Part shown: one piece after another, positions 24,401 through 38,313 of the stretch
Numbering within the stretch: position 1 is the stretch's first letter
Layout: each line of letters begins with the position of its first letter
Assembly (NCBI GenBank): GCA_013397865.1
Contig: VZTI01002343.1
Span: 1,463,485-1,527,484, forward strand
Source: Struthidea cinerea
Taxonomy: Eukaryota > Chordata > Aves > Passeriformes > Corcoracidae
DNA length: 64,000 nt
Direction of reading: 5' to 3'
Made by a program: the position numbers and the translations under genes
Notes under the pieces: generated by a model
What the model was told of the DNA's origin: nothing
Databases searched by the model: none
The model's input: only the letters and a program-made list of their open reading frames with translations

Positions 24401-27400
24401 AGGAAAGTTTTGCTAGATTGTCTATTTTGCTGCTCCAGAGCAATCCCCAACACTTGCTTTGCATTACGTATCTCTCATTATTTGTATCAGTTCTTTGTGA
24501 AGGGTAAAGAAAAGTCATAGTGAAAGAACAAAGTACAAAGATGATCAATGAAAATGCAAGGTTAAGTAAAATCTAACCAAGCCCATACAAATGATATTTC
24601 AGTACAGACCAGAATAGTAGAATCTCATAATAATGCTCTCAGGGAAATAAAAGAAGACACACAATCAATGAAATGGATTTGAAATGCTAAAGGTCTGAAC
24701 ACACAGCGGCTGAAATCCACTTTTGTGCAGAGCAACAGGGAATGGCTGACGCTCCAGCAAGCAGAGCACAAGTAAGGTTTAGCTGGTGCTGCAGAGGGGT
24801 GAATTTCATTCAGAATGGTTTGGACTTGGGAGCACAGCCAAGACCACCAGTGCATATCTTGATAGGAGAATTTTATTACTTCTCTGCTGGTGTTCAGCCT
24901 CAGCTACCCAGGAAATAAAGAATGTATAGTCTACTCATTATGACTTTAAAAAATGTGTATTTTAACAGCTTGAAAAAGTCCTGCAGTAATTCTAATGTCA
25001 GAATATCTAAAAGCAGTCATGAGAGTGATCATCAAAGTTTGATTTGTATTGGTACACACTTAAACTCAAGGACTGTCTATTTTATTTGTCTTAAAAGAAT
25101 AGCTTCAGGATTTAGCATCAAATCATATTTAAATCTAGATAAAGGTAATTCTTTGCTCTTCTATGATTCTTGACCATCCTCACAAATCAGTTGAGAAACG
25201 TAAAAAAGCCTTCAAGCAGAAGAAAGACATTGAAATGCAGCTGTTGTTAGGATGGTCTCCGACCACAGCCCCAGCACTGATGCTCCAGAAGGTTTGAGCC
25301 AGGGCCGAGGGGAGAAGAGAAGTGAAATCAGCTGAACAGAAATCACAGGGGAAATTATCATAGTTAAACAATAGCCAAAATCCCTAACTAAAATGTATCC
25401 ATGGACACTAGAGCTTATGTGTACATGTCCTTAAAGAGGGACCTGGGATATTCAGTAAGCAAAAGCCTTCAGTTTCTTAATCGTGTATTTTTTATGGATA
25501 CACAAATCTGCAAAAGAGAATTTATAGGTAGATAAATACATTGTGGTGGATGTACACAATCCTTTAATTATTTCTTGGGAGTTTTATGATAAAAACTGAT
25601 GAAAAGAGTATACAGCCTTAAACTGTGGAGACCTGCAATTACCTGGTGTTGATTCCCTGATTTTATGCCCTACATAGTTAATCCTTCACCAACTCATAAA
25701 GAGTATAAGCTCTTTTTTATTATCAGAGGAAACTGGAATCAAGTTTGAAATGCTTGGGATACTTAAAAGCCTAAGTAGAAATCTGACAAATATTTATTGA
25801 ACACGGAATTATCTGTCAGAACTGACTTATTTCATTAGGACTGCACAGTGAAATAAAAGAATGTCCACAGCTTGTTTAGACAGATTTTTATTATGAAGTG
25901 TCTCATGTCTTGCTCTTGCAACATTCAAGCATTGCCACAAAGGAGGAAGAAAGCCTGGTAGGAAAAAAAATCCCCCATACTAAAGAATTAAAAATTGTAA
26001 AACAAAGCATTAGGTAGCACACTAAACCAAAGAAGGGTAAAAAATTTTCATCAGCTTTATTTCAACTCACATGAAAGTGCAGAAACTTCCATAGGTCCAA
26101 TAAATAATTTTTCATACTACATGGCAGAAGCAGAAGGGAGTTACAATTTGTCTCTCAAAACTGATAGACTTTCTACTGAACTTTCCACTTAGCTCAGCTA
26201 AAGCTCATCTTACATATGGATTAAGCACAAAATATTGGAACGCCTTTGAAACATGAAGCATCAAAAATTAACAAAGCATATCCAGGGAGCAAACACTCTC
26301 AAAGTGAAAAATGTGGAATAGTAGTATTACATGCCTAAGTTGTTACAATTGGTTAATGTTTTTTTTTCCCTGCTGGTTTTCCAAATCTGACTTTCTTCTA
26401 AATATCAGATGCTATGTTGGTTGATGTCTTCAGAGAATCATGCAGAAGTCCAGAGTGATTAAGAAAGAAGGTCCAGCATCAGACAAGACCAGGTATTAGG
26501 CTATGTTCTGATTTGTTTTGGTCCCGCAGTTACAGTCGTCTTTTACATTGCAGTTGCACTTAGAGGTCTTTTCTTCCAGCAGTAATACTAAAGCCTAAAT
26601 GAAATACTGTTGAATAAATAAACTTGTAACCTAAAAAGACCAAGAGATAGGAAATTAGAAGTTGTCTAGGCTTCATTTAAAAACCAGGAGACTAAAATAA
26701 AGTGACTTTACGCAAAAAAAACCCAACCAAACCAAAAAACCTGTATCAAAACTGGATTCTGGATTCACATCTTCCAAGGTATTTTTACCCCAGGTGATCA
26801 CGCTTCATCATTACTGTTACACAGCTTGTTACAGGATTAATGTTTTCTGCAGTTTACCAGTAAAAAATCAGCCTTTGTAGATTAGTTGCTATTACAGACT
26901 GTAATAGTACTTTCATCCAAGTGCAGGAAAAAAACCCAACAGCCATCAATACTGCATGCTTTTGCTAATGAAAAGACATAAAACAGAAAGACAGGTGAGT
27001 TTGTCCCCTTTATTTAACTTTTGTTTCTCCCTGGAAAGTAGATACCGTTATTCACTGGGACACTGCTTTAAAAGTAATTTAAATGGAGAAAAAATATTTA
27101 GGCTTCAGAGAAGCACAGTGTGAGAGCTATATATCAGCAGTATCAAACAAAGAGAACTTAAGCAATGGTAACAGGTACGGATCTCGGGTAGAGATGTACA
27201 TCAGCCGGCAGAACCTGAGATCAAATACTCCCAATTTTCCTTTCACCCTTTTGGGGTCGCTTTTCTGATAAATAATTCACAGACTGCAGTGCAAAGTAGT
27301 TTGCATACTGACAAGATTAAAAAGAATGCTTTGTCTAGGTTAAATTTACGATCTGAAACCTTCCTTTAAAATGTCAGGCAGGTAATTAATTTAAGATGGT

Positions 27401-30400
27401 TTGCAAGCAGAATCTCTGACCCTGTCAGAATAATTTCATTTCTTGAGGGTGAAGGGGATATTACATTTATCTTTGCAGAGTCTCTGCTTTGTTTTCTTCT
27501 TCCCTTCTCTCTTGCCATTTATTACGTCTTTCATAACATCACACTGAAAAAAAATTAGTGCCACAATCTTTCCCTCGTTAATTTGTGGCGATAAAGAAAA
27601 CATCGGCTGCAAATTGCCAATGAATTGGGAACAGAGCACAAATCAGACCTCTGGACTTGAACTGAAGATGCGCATTTTCCGCAGAGAGAGAGCTCCCTGG
27701 TATGAGTATTCAGAACAGCATTTTGAGTAGCAGCGGGAAATGCAGCAATCCAGTAGCATGATGATTCGCTTTTGGCATAGCGAAAACTCATGTCCCACAT
27801 ATGCACAGTAGTGGGCTTCCTTATGAATGAATGCTTGAATGTGTGACAATCAGCAGGACTCTTACATCTGCTCTTCAAGCCAAGTTTACTGGTGTAAAAT
27901 TTATCAGAATTTCTGTCACTTCAGCTGATCCCTGCAGGCAGAGCGAAAGAGACCAAACAACGCATTAACACTGTTTGGAGAGTTAATTCTAAGTTTGCAT
28001 GGTCAGGTGGGAAAAAGGGGGATTGGACAACAGAAAGATGTCAAAAAAGGAAATATAATTAACTTTCCTGATTACATACTGAATTTTCTCTTAGGAACAG
28101 ATTGTGATACTGTACTCTATTTGGTTAAAACAACTACCATTCCAAGTGGCTAATCCAGACGCGTTAGGATGATCTTGATCTGTTCAAGAGGAAGAGGTCC
28201 CACCAAGATTGGTTTCTTCTGAAATCAAAGCAAAATGTAAATCATATATTTATAAATTACAAATCTAAATCCCAAGGTATAAAGGTAAATTTTTATGAAA
28301 ATTCAAATTAGATATATTGAATGAACTGAAATTGTGTGAGCTGGCTGAACTTTTGAACTTGATTATTACTTATTTTTCATGTGGCTACCTGAAAAACACC
28401 TACTTTTTTCTCTTCTAGATATTTCCTGCATCCAACAAAGTCACAAATCCAGCTCTTCTTTCAATAATAAATGCAGAAAAATCAAAGTAAAACAGGAAAC
28501 TTCTGCATTGTGTACAAAAAACTTAAACTGAACAGTAAGAATGAAACTATGAAACTGTCCATATTGGAAGGTGAAAATTTTCAGTGACAACTGAGAAGGG
28601 ACACTGTGACCCCTCAAACACTGTTTTCCCAGCATTTCAACTACTTCCCTGCATACTCTTTAACAAACATATTGGCTCAGTGGGGCTTCTGAGACTCTTC
28701 ATTGATGAACACACCATATCAGGTGAATAAAGATAACACCTGTTTTATTTTTCAAATATTTTAGTTTTATTTTTCAAACAATGTTAACCCTCAGTCCCCA
28801 AATTGCACAGCAACAGAAGACAGCTTTCTGAGGATCCATGCTGCTGGTATTTTAGGTCGTTGTGGCTTTTACTGGCCATCCCCCCGAAAAGCTCTCTTTA
28901 GTCATTAACTTTCAGGAAGTACCTCAACCAAGTTTCCATTAGCCCAGATTTCATTCCTATAGCTGAAAATGTAGTCATTTCCTTCCTGGCCAGACATTAT
29001 CCATATGGGGAAAGAAAGAATGGAGCTGGATGCAAGGCCAGAACATGATATGCTGATGAGAGTTTTTATTTGATTTCAGACAAGTGAAGATAAAAGTATC
29101 CAGAGCACCCTTTTTCAGGCTGTTTCATCTGAGTTTCCCTTATGACTACAAACTGTACGTGTAAAATGTGGTCTAAAGATGGGTAAAGGATAAATGTCAT
29201 ATTGCTAACTCCCCAGCAATGAAAATACTTGTTATTCCCTTAAAATGAGTGGAGTTTTGCCTAGTGTTTCAACCTTTCTTGTTCACTTTTCAGTAGAAAG
29301 TGATTTTTTTCTTGTCCAGTGCTGCTGTCAGGTTAGGATAAAACAGCTCCCTGAGCCTTCTCTTCTTCAGCTTTCAAGATTTTTGAATTAAACAAAGCCA
29401 TGTATTTTTCATTACACTTTCAAAGTAAATATCTATCTTACCACAGAAAAAGATGTGATTTATCTTGATGCACCTTACTAAACACAGTACTTGGACACTC
29501 CCAAATCAGACAAGTATCTGAATCACCTGTGACTTTTTGATGTCAAATATGCTGTATTCAGGCCTTGGTTAAGTGAGATAAAACTCCAGAAATTTAGTTT
29601 TAATCCATGAATAATAGTCCAGTTTTGGGGGAAACTCTGATGAGAAAGGCACTCATTTGCAGACTATTTTAAAATAACCTTTATGTAAAGAAAGTGCCTC
29701 TCCCCAAAGATGTTCCAAATTAATCTGATGGTTCGCTATAAAAAGTGATCATTTTCCTTTTCATTAATGAGAATTCCAATAATGGATTAACAAAAATTCA
29801 CCTTATTCAGTGGCAGTCATCAAAGCATTGACTCATTTCTGAGCCTGTGAAATTATGTGCCTGTTCCACAAATATCTGTACTCCACACATGCACCCCTTT
29901 GAAGATAACCAGAACTGTTTAAATCTCTATTCCAATGACACAAATGTCTTGCCTTAAGAAGCTAAATTTGGAAATTACAGTTTGCAAAATTAGATCTACT
30001 ACAGTCACAGCCTGAACCACACCAGTGTGGGTGTTTCCAGAAATAGTAAGCGAGTGATGCAGGTAAAAAGTCTTTTTTGTTGTGTGAATGGCCATACTGA
30101 CAGTTTAAACTCATTCACGGGCAACTGATGATAACTAGTCCAGAAGACAAACACTGTTAATCCAAGACCATACTGCAAATATTAGTCTATTCGTATGTTC
30201 TGTGAATAGCGCGAACCTCATAGTCCAGTCTGTAATTATTGTTTACAGAATACTTAAGATTTTTATGTAAAAGCAGGTGAATTATTTGTTATGTCAGAAC
30301 ATCTAGGATAAAATGGAACAGTTTTTCCCATGAGTGAAAAGGCAGTTACTCTATGAATTTTAATAAGTTGTCAAATATCCTGACAACAAATTATGAACAG

Positions 30401-33400
30401 AATTTTTTTGATGTTATAAAAGAACAGTTCCTGAGGGACTGGAAACTTAGAAATTCTATTCGTGTATGAAAGACAGTAAATGTACTAATACTATTACAAA
30501 TATATTCTCGACTTATTTCATTTTCTTACTTTAAAATTATTTTTCTAGTTTTCAGATGTTTAGACTTTTCTAGAAGTAGTCTTGGAAATGCCTGGCTTTC
30601 TAGCAACTTTGCCATGATGAACAGTTTTCTTAGCATACAATTTCATTTGCAATACATTCTTTCAACGAGGATCTCCAATAATATCTCTTTTCTGCAATGG
30701 CAATGGGTTTTGCCTCTAGAAATCCAGTTCTAGAAGTCATTCTTCTTCCATCCTACCAGTGCATTCAGAGTTGAGGGTAAAGCAGGGAAAATAAGGAGGG
30801 AAGCATGTTTTGACTGTGACACTAAGACGACAGACCTCTTTTCCTCATCAGGTATTTGAAAGATGATGCTGAAGGCTTCGTAAATTTAATAATTTGTCAA
30901 GGTTTCCTACATAAGTTAAACAGAAAAATTAACAAATACTTGATGGTATTTCAGGTGAGCAAGAGTATTGTAAGACAGGTAATAGCACAACTGTAATGGA
31001 TTTGATTAACACACTGCTCAAAATCACAGTGTGTGACCTCCTGTGCATTGATATTTGAAGACAGATCCTTTTCATCCTTATTTTCTCTGGACCTTATAGG
31101 AATCCATGCTATGCTTACATGTTTTGTTTCAGTAGCACTGCAAACACATATTGTTTCTCACATGGAGCTCATAAATTATGGAAAAAAAAAAAGAAATGTC
31201 CAAATTTTACATAGTCTATGATTTTTCTCAGAGTTGATATCCAACACACTATTTTAAAAATTTCAGTTTTACCCTCCGTATGCAAAGAGTTACTCTCACT
31301 TATTTTTAATTTGGACCACAGTACGAGGATAAAAATATGTTTACAGAACAACTCAGAAGCTTTAGCAAAGATCTTCAGTATGAACACAATTAAAGAATTA
31401 AGGACAGTCACTCTGTTTTAACAGGTTTAATATTATTAAGGAATCCTAAATGAGGTTTTTCTGGAAAAGGAAAGGGAAACAGACTTTTCATGGGGAACCC
31501 TGTCTTTGGACAAGAAGGAATTCCTGCAGAAGTGCTCCAGTATACAGCTTTTATCATTCCTCTTTCTGCCAAAATGCACAGAAGTCTCTAAAAGAAGAGT
31601 TTATTAAGGTGGATAACTATACAGTGGAACATTTTATTGAATTTGAACCTGAGCTGCTTTGCTGAGTTTGGCCAGGCTGACAAGCCGGTCCCTTTAGCCA
31701 GGAATGCCTTGTGTCTGTCCTGTTTTCTGGAGGGCTTTTTTGGTTTTTTCTTATCCAGTGGAACCATGTAGTATGCTATTCACATGTTTACTTGGAAGAA
31801 GAGTTGGCTGCTCTTTTAGATTTCCTGTCATTTTACTAGCTATCCTGGAATGAATCAATAGGCCAGATCCTTCTCTCTGGTAACATCATATCCAGCTTAT
31901 TATCCCTGCAGTTCTCACTGGCTATCCCTTCTACACTGAGTGAGAGCACATCTGCCTCTAAAAGCACTGCAAGCCTTATCTCAAAGACTGTGGATCCTGT
32001 TTCAAAGAATCCCTTCTTCTCTATATTTACAGTACTCAATATAACATCTTCCTCAAATTTTAGGAAGACTTCCATTGATATTGGTGAGTGACAGCCATAA
32101 CATAAAGAACAATTACACAGCTGTAAAACAGAAGATTTCTCCAATTTATTAAGGTAATGCACGTGGCTTTTTTGGAGTTGAGATAACAGACCATAAGTTT
32201 AACTTCTGGATTTCTGGTCTTTTGCTGAGACAAGGTGAGGGTTTACTGGTTTTCATTAGTGTTTTAAACACTGCAGCTGCTCTCCCACTATGAACTAGGC
32301 TGAAATAATTAAATTCTGTCACTGAGACCAATGAATGAGAGTAAATTAGCAACAGTGACCTTCTACTGCAGCTAAATGGGTCGCTGAATTTGAAGCAAAA
32401 CTATGCTGTGAAAATACGAGTGATAAACCTGTATGTAGCCTTCTTAGCCCCCAGCCACACAGTAAATAAACAATGCAATTCTCTTGGTCATTGAAATTTA
32501 GAGGAAACCTACAATCCTTGAAAAGTCTATTCTGCATCTTAATAGCAATATTGTCAGATTTAAAATGAAAGGGATAGAGACACTAATTTCGAAAAATCTC
32601 TTGGATGTGTGAGGAACAAAGCCATTTCATTTGTTGCATTGATTTGCTAAGAACTTGTAGTTCTGAGAACAGAGCTTCAGAAGGCATTTCTCTGGGTCGT
32701 CACTAAATTCTGCCAGCTCCTGCAATGACAGAAGCCTCCAGTACTGTGAGTATGATTAGGTGCAGAGAAATCTAAGGAAACCATCAGCAACCACTCAGCT
32801 TTCCTCATGCCCTTGCAATGCTGCAGCTATAGAGAAGTTTAATTCTAACACCTGATTTCATACAGTTTTACTGAAAGCAAGATATATCTCCCCTATTAGG
32901 GATATCAAATCCTTGATCTTTGCTTCTTTTACTTCCTTTGACTTTGATTTAAAAGATTAGAAACTCTTTTAAAAATACAATCTTCTCAAATGCACTGGAA
33001 AAATCATATAGAGGAAATAAAGGTATTCTGCTTAGCACATAAATAGACAATCCACCCTAAGGCAGATTATCTGAAAACCTTCAGCCCCTTACAATTTGAT
33101 CTCTTTATGGGAAGAGAGGTTCTTATACATGACAAAGTTTCAGCTTCCACATGAATATGTTTTCTCCTGTCATTTATTATGATTGTATTATTATTGCCAC
33201 CATTGCTGTTACTATTTTCCTTCCTGTCCCAGATATGCTCTTCAAATATTCCATCCTTAAGAACTTTAATATTTAGACAGCAGATAGTGATAACTGACTG
33301 TACCCAAGGCTGCAGGTTAAAGATAACAGCCTTTTAGTTATGTCAATAGCATTTGCACTTGTCCTCAAAATCATGGAATAGTGGCATATCTATCACTCTC

Positions 33401-34202
33401 CTGTGTTGTTTGCTTTGGCAAGTGAATTAGGATGAGGCTTAAGCTGCACATTATTCAGGGTGTATTGTGAGTTTCATGTCTGCATATTTTCATGGAATTG
33501 TGCCTCAGCTAGAGATCTGTAGTTTGAAAAGCTTGAGGTTTTGCTTTGGGGTCCAATAGTAAACTTCAACCATCTAGAACACTGCTTTTGCATGATGCAG
33601 ATAGTGTTTTTCACTGTATTTTCCACTGTCTGTCAATAATATTTATATAGACAGAGGCATATTGTAGCCAGCAATAGTTCATAGGACTTGCAAAATGAGG
33701 CTTGCAGAACCTCCCCCAGTATTCACGTCACAATTTAAACTGCAAAGCCAAAAGACAAGAAAAGCACTTCAGGTTTATGTACACATGTATGCATACATAC
33801 CAATACAGCTTCTTTACCCCAAAAGTCCTGAAATGACAGAGTGCAACTCTGGGAAAGGAACCTGGAAGATCAGGACCCTTTGTGATGTATAACAAAATAT
33901 TATGGAATGGGAATACAAAAGCAAGGCTATAGCTGTAACTTTAGCATTGCATTAAGCCACCCTGAACCTTCTGTCATCATCTATCCAGCTGAGTCTGCTC
34001 AACATGTTGGTCTGAAGCAGCTAAGGAATGACTTAGCAAAAACTGCTATGAAGAAAGATCTGCTTTGCTAGAAGGGAAGAAAGGAAGGAAGGAAGAACTA
34101 GAATAGAAGCTCAGGGCTGACACTGGTACCTGACATTTAATTTTTCAGAAAGAAACTTAAAAAAATAGAGCTTAGGGATAACACTGACAGAAGAGGATGA
34201 TG
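21431..34202. other. Long unannotated stretch, unique sequence
   Basis: Nearly 13 kb without a gene, LTR or CR1 copy that I can support. Points seen: a CpG-retaining patch at 27170-27790 (eight CpG between 27576 and 27782), a consensus splice-donor string CAGGTGAGT at 26992-27000, an A12 run near 31180 and a short GGAA array at 34078-34096. The longest frames (107 codons at 27555-27878 minus; 108 codons at 31836-32162 minus) have no recognisable family. The low repeat density would suit conserved non-coding DNA, but conservation cannot be read from one sequence. Confidence 0.5.
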
Positions 34203-34720
34203 CAGACTGGAGGAAAAGTAAACGTCCATCAAAAAGGGCAGGGAGGAGGATCCAGGGAACTACAAGCTGCTCAGCTGTTTTTTAGGCCCTAGAGAGCTGA
34301 TGGAGCAAATAATCCTGGGACCGGTTTCCAAACACATGAAGGACATGAAAGTATTTGCAAGTAGTCGGCATGAATTTATGAACAAAAAGTCATCTCTGAC
34401 CTGGCAACCTCCTACAATGACTTGCTTGGTGGAGCAGGAAAGAGCACTGGGTGGTGTTTGTCTCAACTTTAGCAGAATTTTATACACCGTCTTGGGACAT
34501 CCTCATGTGTTGAAGTACAGTGACATGTATTTAATACAGCGTATTCAAAACTGGCTGAACTGCCAGGCTCAGATGGTTGTGATCTGCAGTACAATGTCTG
34601 ATTGGAGGCTGGTATATTTTTTTTTTTGCCTGGGATGGAGTGTTGATGCTAGGGCCAATATTACTTAACATCTACATGAATCACCTGAATGACACTCTGT
34701 GTCTTAATGTAAGCACTTCA
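34203..34720 (+). mobile_element. CR1 LINE relic, reverse-transcriptase core of ORF2
   Basis: An internal CR1 fragment in sense orientation. It starts with GACTGGAGGAAAAG and the AAAAAGGGCAGGGAGGAGGA block (34233-34252), passes GATGGAGCAAATAATCCTGG (34299-34318), and ends with a motif-B-like GPILLNIYMNHLND reading near 34650-34695. The open frame at 34300-34668 covers the fingers and palm start. The motif A segment reads VCLNFSRILYTV where working copies have a D at the N position and AFD in place of ILY, so both aspartates are lost. Motif B lies in another frame. This cannot encode an active enzyme. The 3' end of the element is missing, or too diverged to see, past about 34720. Confidence 0.85.
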
Positions 34721-35490
34721 GAGAAAGGATATTACATATGCTGGGCTTGAATTTGCTATTTTAGCACAAACAAACAAGTTTCAGTCCTCTGGGACATGCA
34801 GAGGTCAGGAAGGCAGGTGTCTGTACCATTCTTTAGACCCATCCCATGGAGATGTACGGCTCCCAAGGACCTCCAGATATAGGTGTCGTGACTGATACAT
34901 GACTTTTCAATGATCTCCTGCCTTTGTAATTCAAAAGCAATTCAGGGTACACAGGTTTTAATGAGACAGCATGCCAGTGGTTAGAGAGAGACCTATAACT
35001 AGAGAAAGGGAGGGATATAAAACTAACATACTGTTTGTGGTTTGCAAAACCACAAAGGCAGCTGCTGTTGAAGCAGTAGAAACAATGACATCAAAACCAG
35101 CATGTAAGTTATAGTTTCATTTGTTACCCAGCCTTTTCTTTTGCTTTTATAGGTCATAATCACATGGGCTATGTTTTAAAAATAAATGCTTTTCATTTTC
35201 AAGCAGTAACATAACATTAAATAAATACTGGCAAGACATGGCACAGCTATTCCCCAGCATGATTTTGTGCAGCTCAGCTAGTAATTTCACCTGCTGAGGG
35301 AACTCAGGCAAGCAACCAGGCAATCTCATAAGGCCACTAAATCAGTGTAAACAAAGTCTATTTTGACTGGACCAGAGCACGATCTCAAGTTCATAAGCAG
35401 AGGAATGTGCAGCTTATACTTCTTAATAGAAAGTTTAATACTAGCTGAGTTTAGCAGAAATCACAGAAGTCTTGTCAAGACATTCTGGCT

Positions 35491-35511
35491 TTTTGTTTGT
35501 TTGTTTGTTTT
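35491..35511 (+). repeat. (TTTG)n short array
   Basis: About five copies of TTTG or TTTTG; a small microsatellite. Confidence 0.9.
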
Positions 35512-35704
35512 AGATGAGATATTAAGAGCTTGCAGGAATATTCATTTCCTGAGAAATGCTGAACAGAGAATATAAGATATATTTAACAGGAATAATTTAT
35601 GATTGGTCATTCTTTCTCAGTGGTGTTATCTTGCTTTTCAAACACGTAGCTTGAAAATGGAAAAGAACCCTCTCCTTATCAAACAGTAAACAGCAAAAAA
35701 TTGT

Positions 35705-35739
35705 ATAAAATAAAATAAAACAAAATAAAATAAAATAAT
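35705..35739 (+). repeat. (TAAAA)n array
   Basis: Seven imperfect copies of the pentamer TAAAA with one T-to-C change in the middle. It could be an old poly(A)-derived microsatellite. Confidence 0.9.
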
Positions 35740-38140
35740 CAAAAAAATCCACCAGGCTCCCAAACACTTTAGATTTCAGCAGTGTGTTCCTGGTGAGACT
35801 GAGCTGCCCATTTCAGTCCCTCTCACCAGCAGGTCCAGGTACCTACCCAGGTGCTCTGGGGCTGGCACATCCCGCTGCATGGTTGGGCCAGGAGACAAGC
35901 AAAGCAGCCGTCACAGAGCTGCCCTCTGACCACTATTAAAAAAGTTGGTGGCTCGCAATTTTATTTCATTGTTGTGCACTGAAACAGGTATTTCTTGGAA
36001 CAAGGTTAAGCAGTGATAAGACTGTTTAAAAAGAAAAAAAAGGGGATTTTATTCAGTGTGTGTGATTTTTCTGTATAGGTATGATTTCAGCTTTGCAGTA
36101 CCTGCAATATAAACAGTGAGCTCTGAAGGACCAATCCATGTCCTGCAACAAAATCTCAACAGGCTCCAGCAGTTATGTTTTGAAAAAATTAAAAAAGAGT
36201 TCCAGCTAAAAGCTTTTGTTGAACATGCATTTCAAATATTCTCCTGGCTGCATGTGGACAAAGGGTTTAGTACATTTCAAGAACACAGTAAATACTTCTT
36301 TAACAATAACTAGCTGCATTCGTTCTAACAGTGATTTTCTGGAATTTGTTTATTTGAGGTGGATCAGGAATTTGGAAAACTAGGTGCAGAATGAGTAAAA
36401 AGGAGAATGATAATAGCCAAAGATAGAGTAAAGTAAATGATTCATGAAAATGGTTTAGTATCTTACCGCATAAAAATGTTTGTCCTGTTTATATGTTGGG
36501 TGCATATTTGTCATTTTCATTTATTCTTTTCCTTTGTAAATGTGGAATAATATCTGTGTTTACCATAATATTGTCTTGCCTTGATTTTCCACTGGGTCTG
36601 AGCTTTACTTTTTCTTTTGTGATAAAGAGAGGTGGCAAAGAGCCATTTGCAATTCCCTGCTCCATGACCCATGTCTGATCAGTCTCAGTACATGGTCAAG
36701 CAGAGATGGTTCATATCTAATGCATACCACTGTGCTAAGGCCTCTATCACACTCCTGTCACTTTCAAACTGCCACTCTGACCCATCACATATTCTTTCTC
36801 TTTCTTTGTCCTGGGGGTAAAAAGATGAGATTGAACAAATTACAGTTTTGGCACACATTTACAATTACAAATTACAATTTGCTCCAAAGCTTCTATGCAA
36901 TGAAATACCCTTCAACAAGGATTGTCAGGTGGTGTAATGCCACTTCACACAGTGTTAAGTGGGATTACCAGAGCAGAAAATGTGCATGTGCTTACTTTTG
37001 AATAGTTATGTATTTACAGAAGCCCACATAGACAGAAATTATCTTCCAGCATTGAGGTCTACAGGGCCCACAGGGAGTCTAAAACTTTTGATGTTCGGCA
37101 CAAATAAAATGACATAAAACAGAAAAAAAAATATACTCTTTGCTGTTGTCCTTTGGCTGGTGCTATATTTTTATGTGTTAGATCATCAGGGCAGCAAAAC
37201 ATAAACCTGATGATATAGTGCTGAAAAAAAACCAACTGTGTCAACATGAATCTGCCCCAGCAAAGCAATATTTCTCAAACCTCTTAATATAGGACTGTGA
37301 GTCAAAGTGACAATTGACAAGCGCTCAATAAGAGGTCAAAAACAACCATGCAGACAGATTTGTCGAGGGCTTATGTTACCTATTTTTGATAAGTGAAACA
37401 ATTGGCCTAAGTCACGTCACCTGAGGCTCTTCATATCTGAAGGAAGAGCAGTCACAGAGTTGAAAAAGATTATAATGATTTTTTTTTTTTCCCTTATGCC
37501 CTTCCAGGAGAGCTTGCTGCATAGTTTCAAAGACAAATACAATATCAAAAGACAGTTGACTTGAAAGAAAGGTAAAATCCCTGTTTGGTTTACTTAGGTT
37601 TAAATACATTAATCCAAGAGCTAATATGATTGTATAATAAATACAGTTAGGTCACCCAATTAATTAGTGTATCTTGTCGAGAGGAGGAGACAGCTTCTTA
37701 AACAAAGCTTAAAATGACAGTGCAAAACAAAGTGAAGCACAAAGTTCTTGACTACTTATGCTAAGCGAGTGGCAGGGGAAATAGGCAAAATGCTTTTAAA
37801 ACCTCTTCTTTCTTAAGAATATTCAAGACATGGATGCTTGTGAAGAATTCCTTTATTTTCAGCCCATTCACGTATGAGAGATGTAAAGAAGACATGATTT
37901 TCTTTTATCCTAGAAAAGAGTTTTCCTTATTGCAGTTGAATGCAGCCAAAGTCCTCAGGGGATTTCTGATTTCTGATCTGATTTTTAAACGAGTTAGGTA
38001 GTTGAGTATTCCTCTAGTGCTGAATTGGGGTTCAAAGGGAGGAGGAATTTTGGGCATGATAACTATGTGGGTCAGTAATGCTGAATTGTGAGAAATTGCC
38101 CTGGAAGGTTTGACTGCTGCATTGGGAAGGATGGAGGCAT

Positions 38141-38221
38141 GGGAAAAAGAGAGGGAGAGAGGGAGAGAGAAAGGGAAAGATGAAGGGAAGGAGGGAGGGA
38201 GGGAGGGAGGGAGGGAGGAAG
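38141..38221 (+). repeat. Purine tract with (GGGA)n, G-quadruplex-prone
   Basis: Eighty purines interrupted only by one T at 38181. The right half (38184-38218) has at least seven GGG runs separated by single A residues, well above the four needed for a G-quadruplex motif. The left half is GA-rich and mirror-like, which favours triplex (H-DNA). Its complement creates a Pro/Ser/Leu-rich open frame at 37905-38582 (minus), which is an artefact of the repeat. Confidence 0.95.
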
Positions 38222-38308
38222 TGAGGGAGACACCATCTGAACCTCCCGGAAACCTGTCCTCATATATCCCTAGAGGCCAGTGAAGGAGAGAAATAGAAAT
38301 CCCACTTC

Positions 38309-38313
38309 CTACA
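38309..38313. repeat. Target-site duplication, left copy (CTACA)
   Basis: CTACA directly precedes the LTR at 38314 and is repeated directly after it at 38907-38911. Confidence 0.85.

Larger units (their letters stand above)
34721..38140. other. Unannotated unique sequence with simple repeats
   Basis: No gene recognised. It holds the TTTG and AAAAT arrays listed separately. GCGCTCAATAA at 37320-37330 recalls the 3' end of MIR or L2 elements but is too short to call. Confidence 0.55.

Noticed and set aside
25150..25175. TTCTATGATTCT as a CR1 tail
   Set aside because: The sequence upstream shows no CR1 3' UTR, so it is likely coincidence.
26992..27000. Splice-donor consensus CAGGTGAGT, also AAGGTGAGTAA at 42303 and CAGGTAAGA at 5224
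   Set aside because: Isolated donor strings are frequent by chance; no matching acceptor, branch point and coding frame were found together.
37317..37336. GCGCTCAATAA, like the 3' end of MIR or L2 elements
   Set aside because: Only about 11 bases match and no upstream body of the element is visible.
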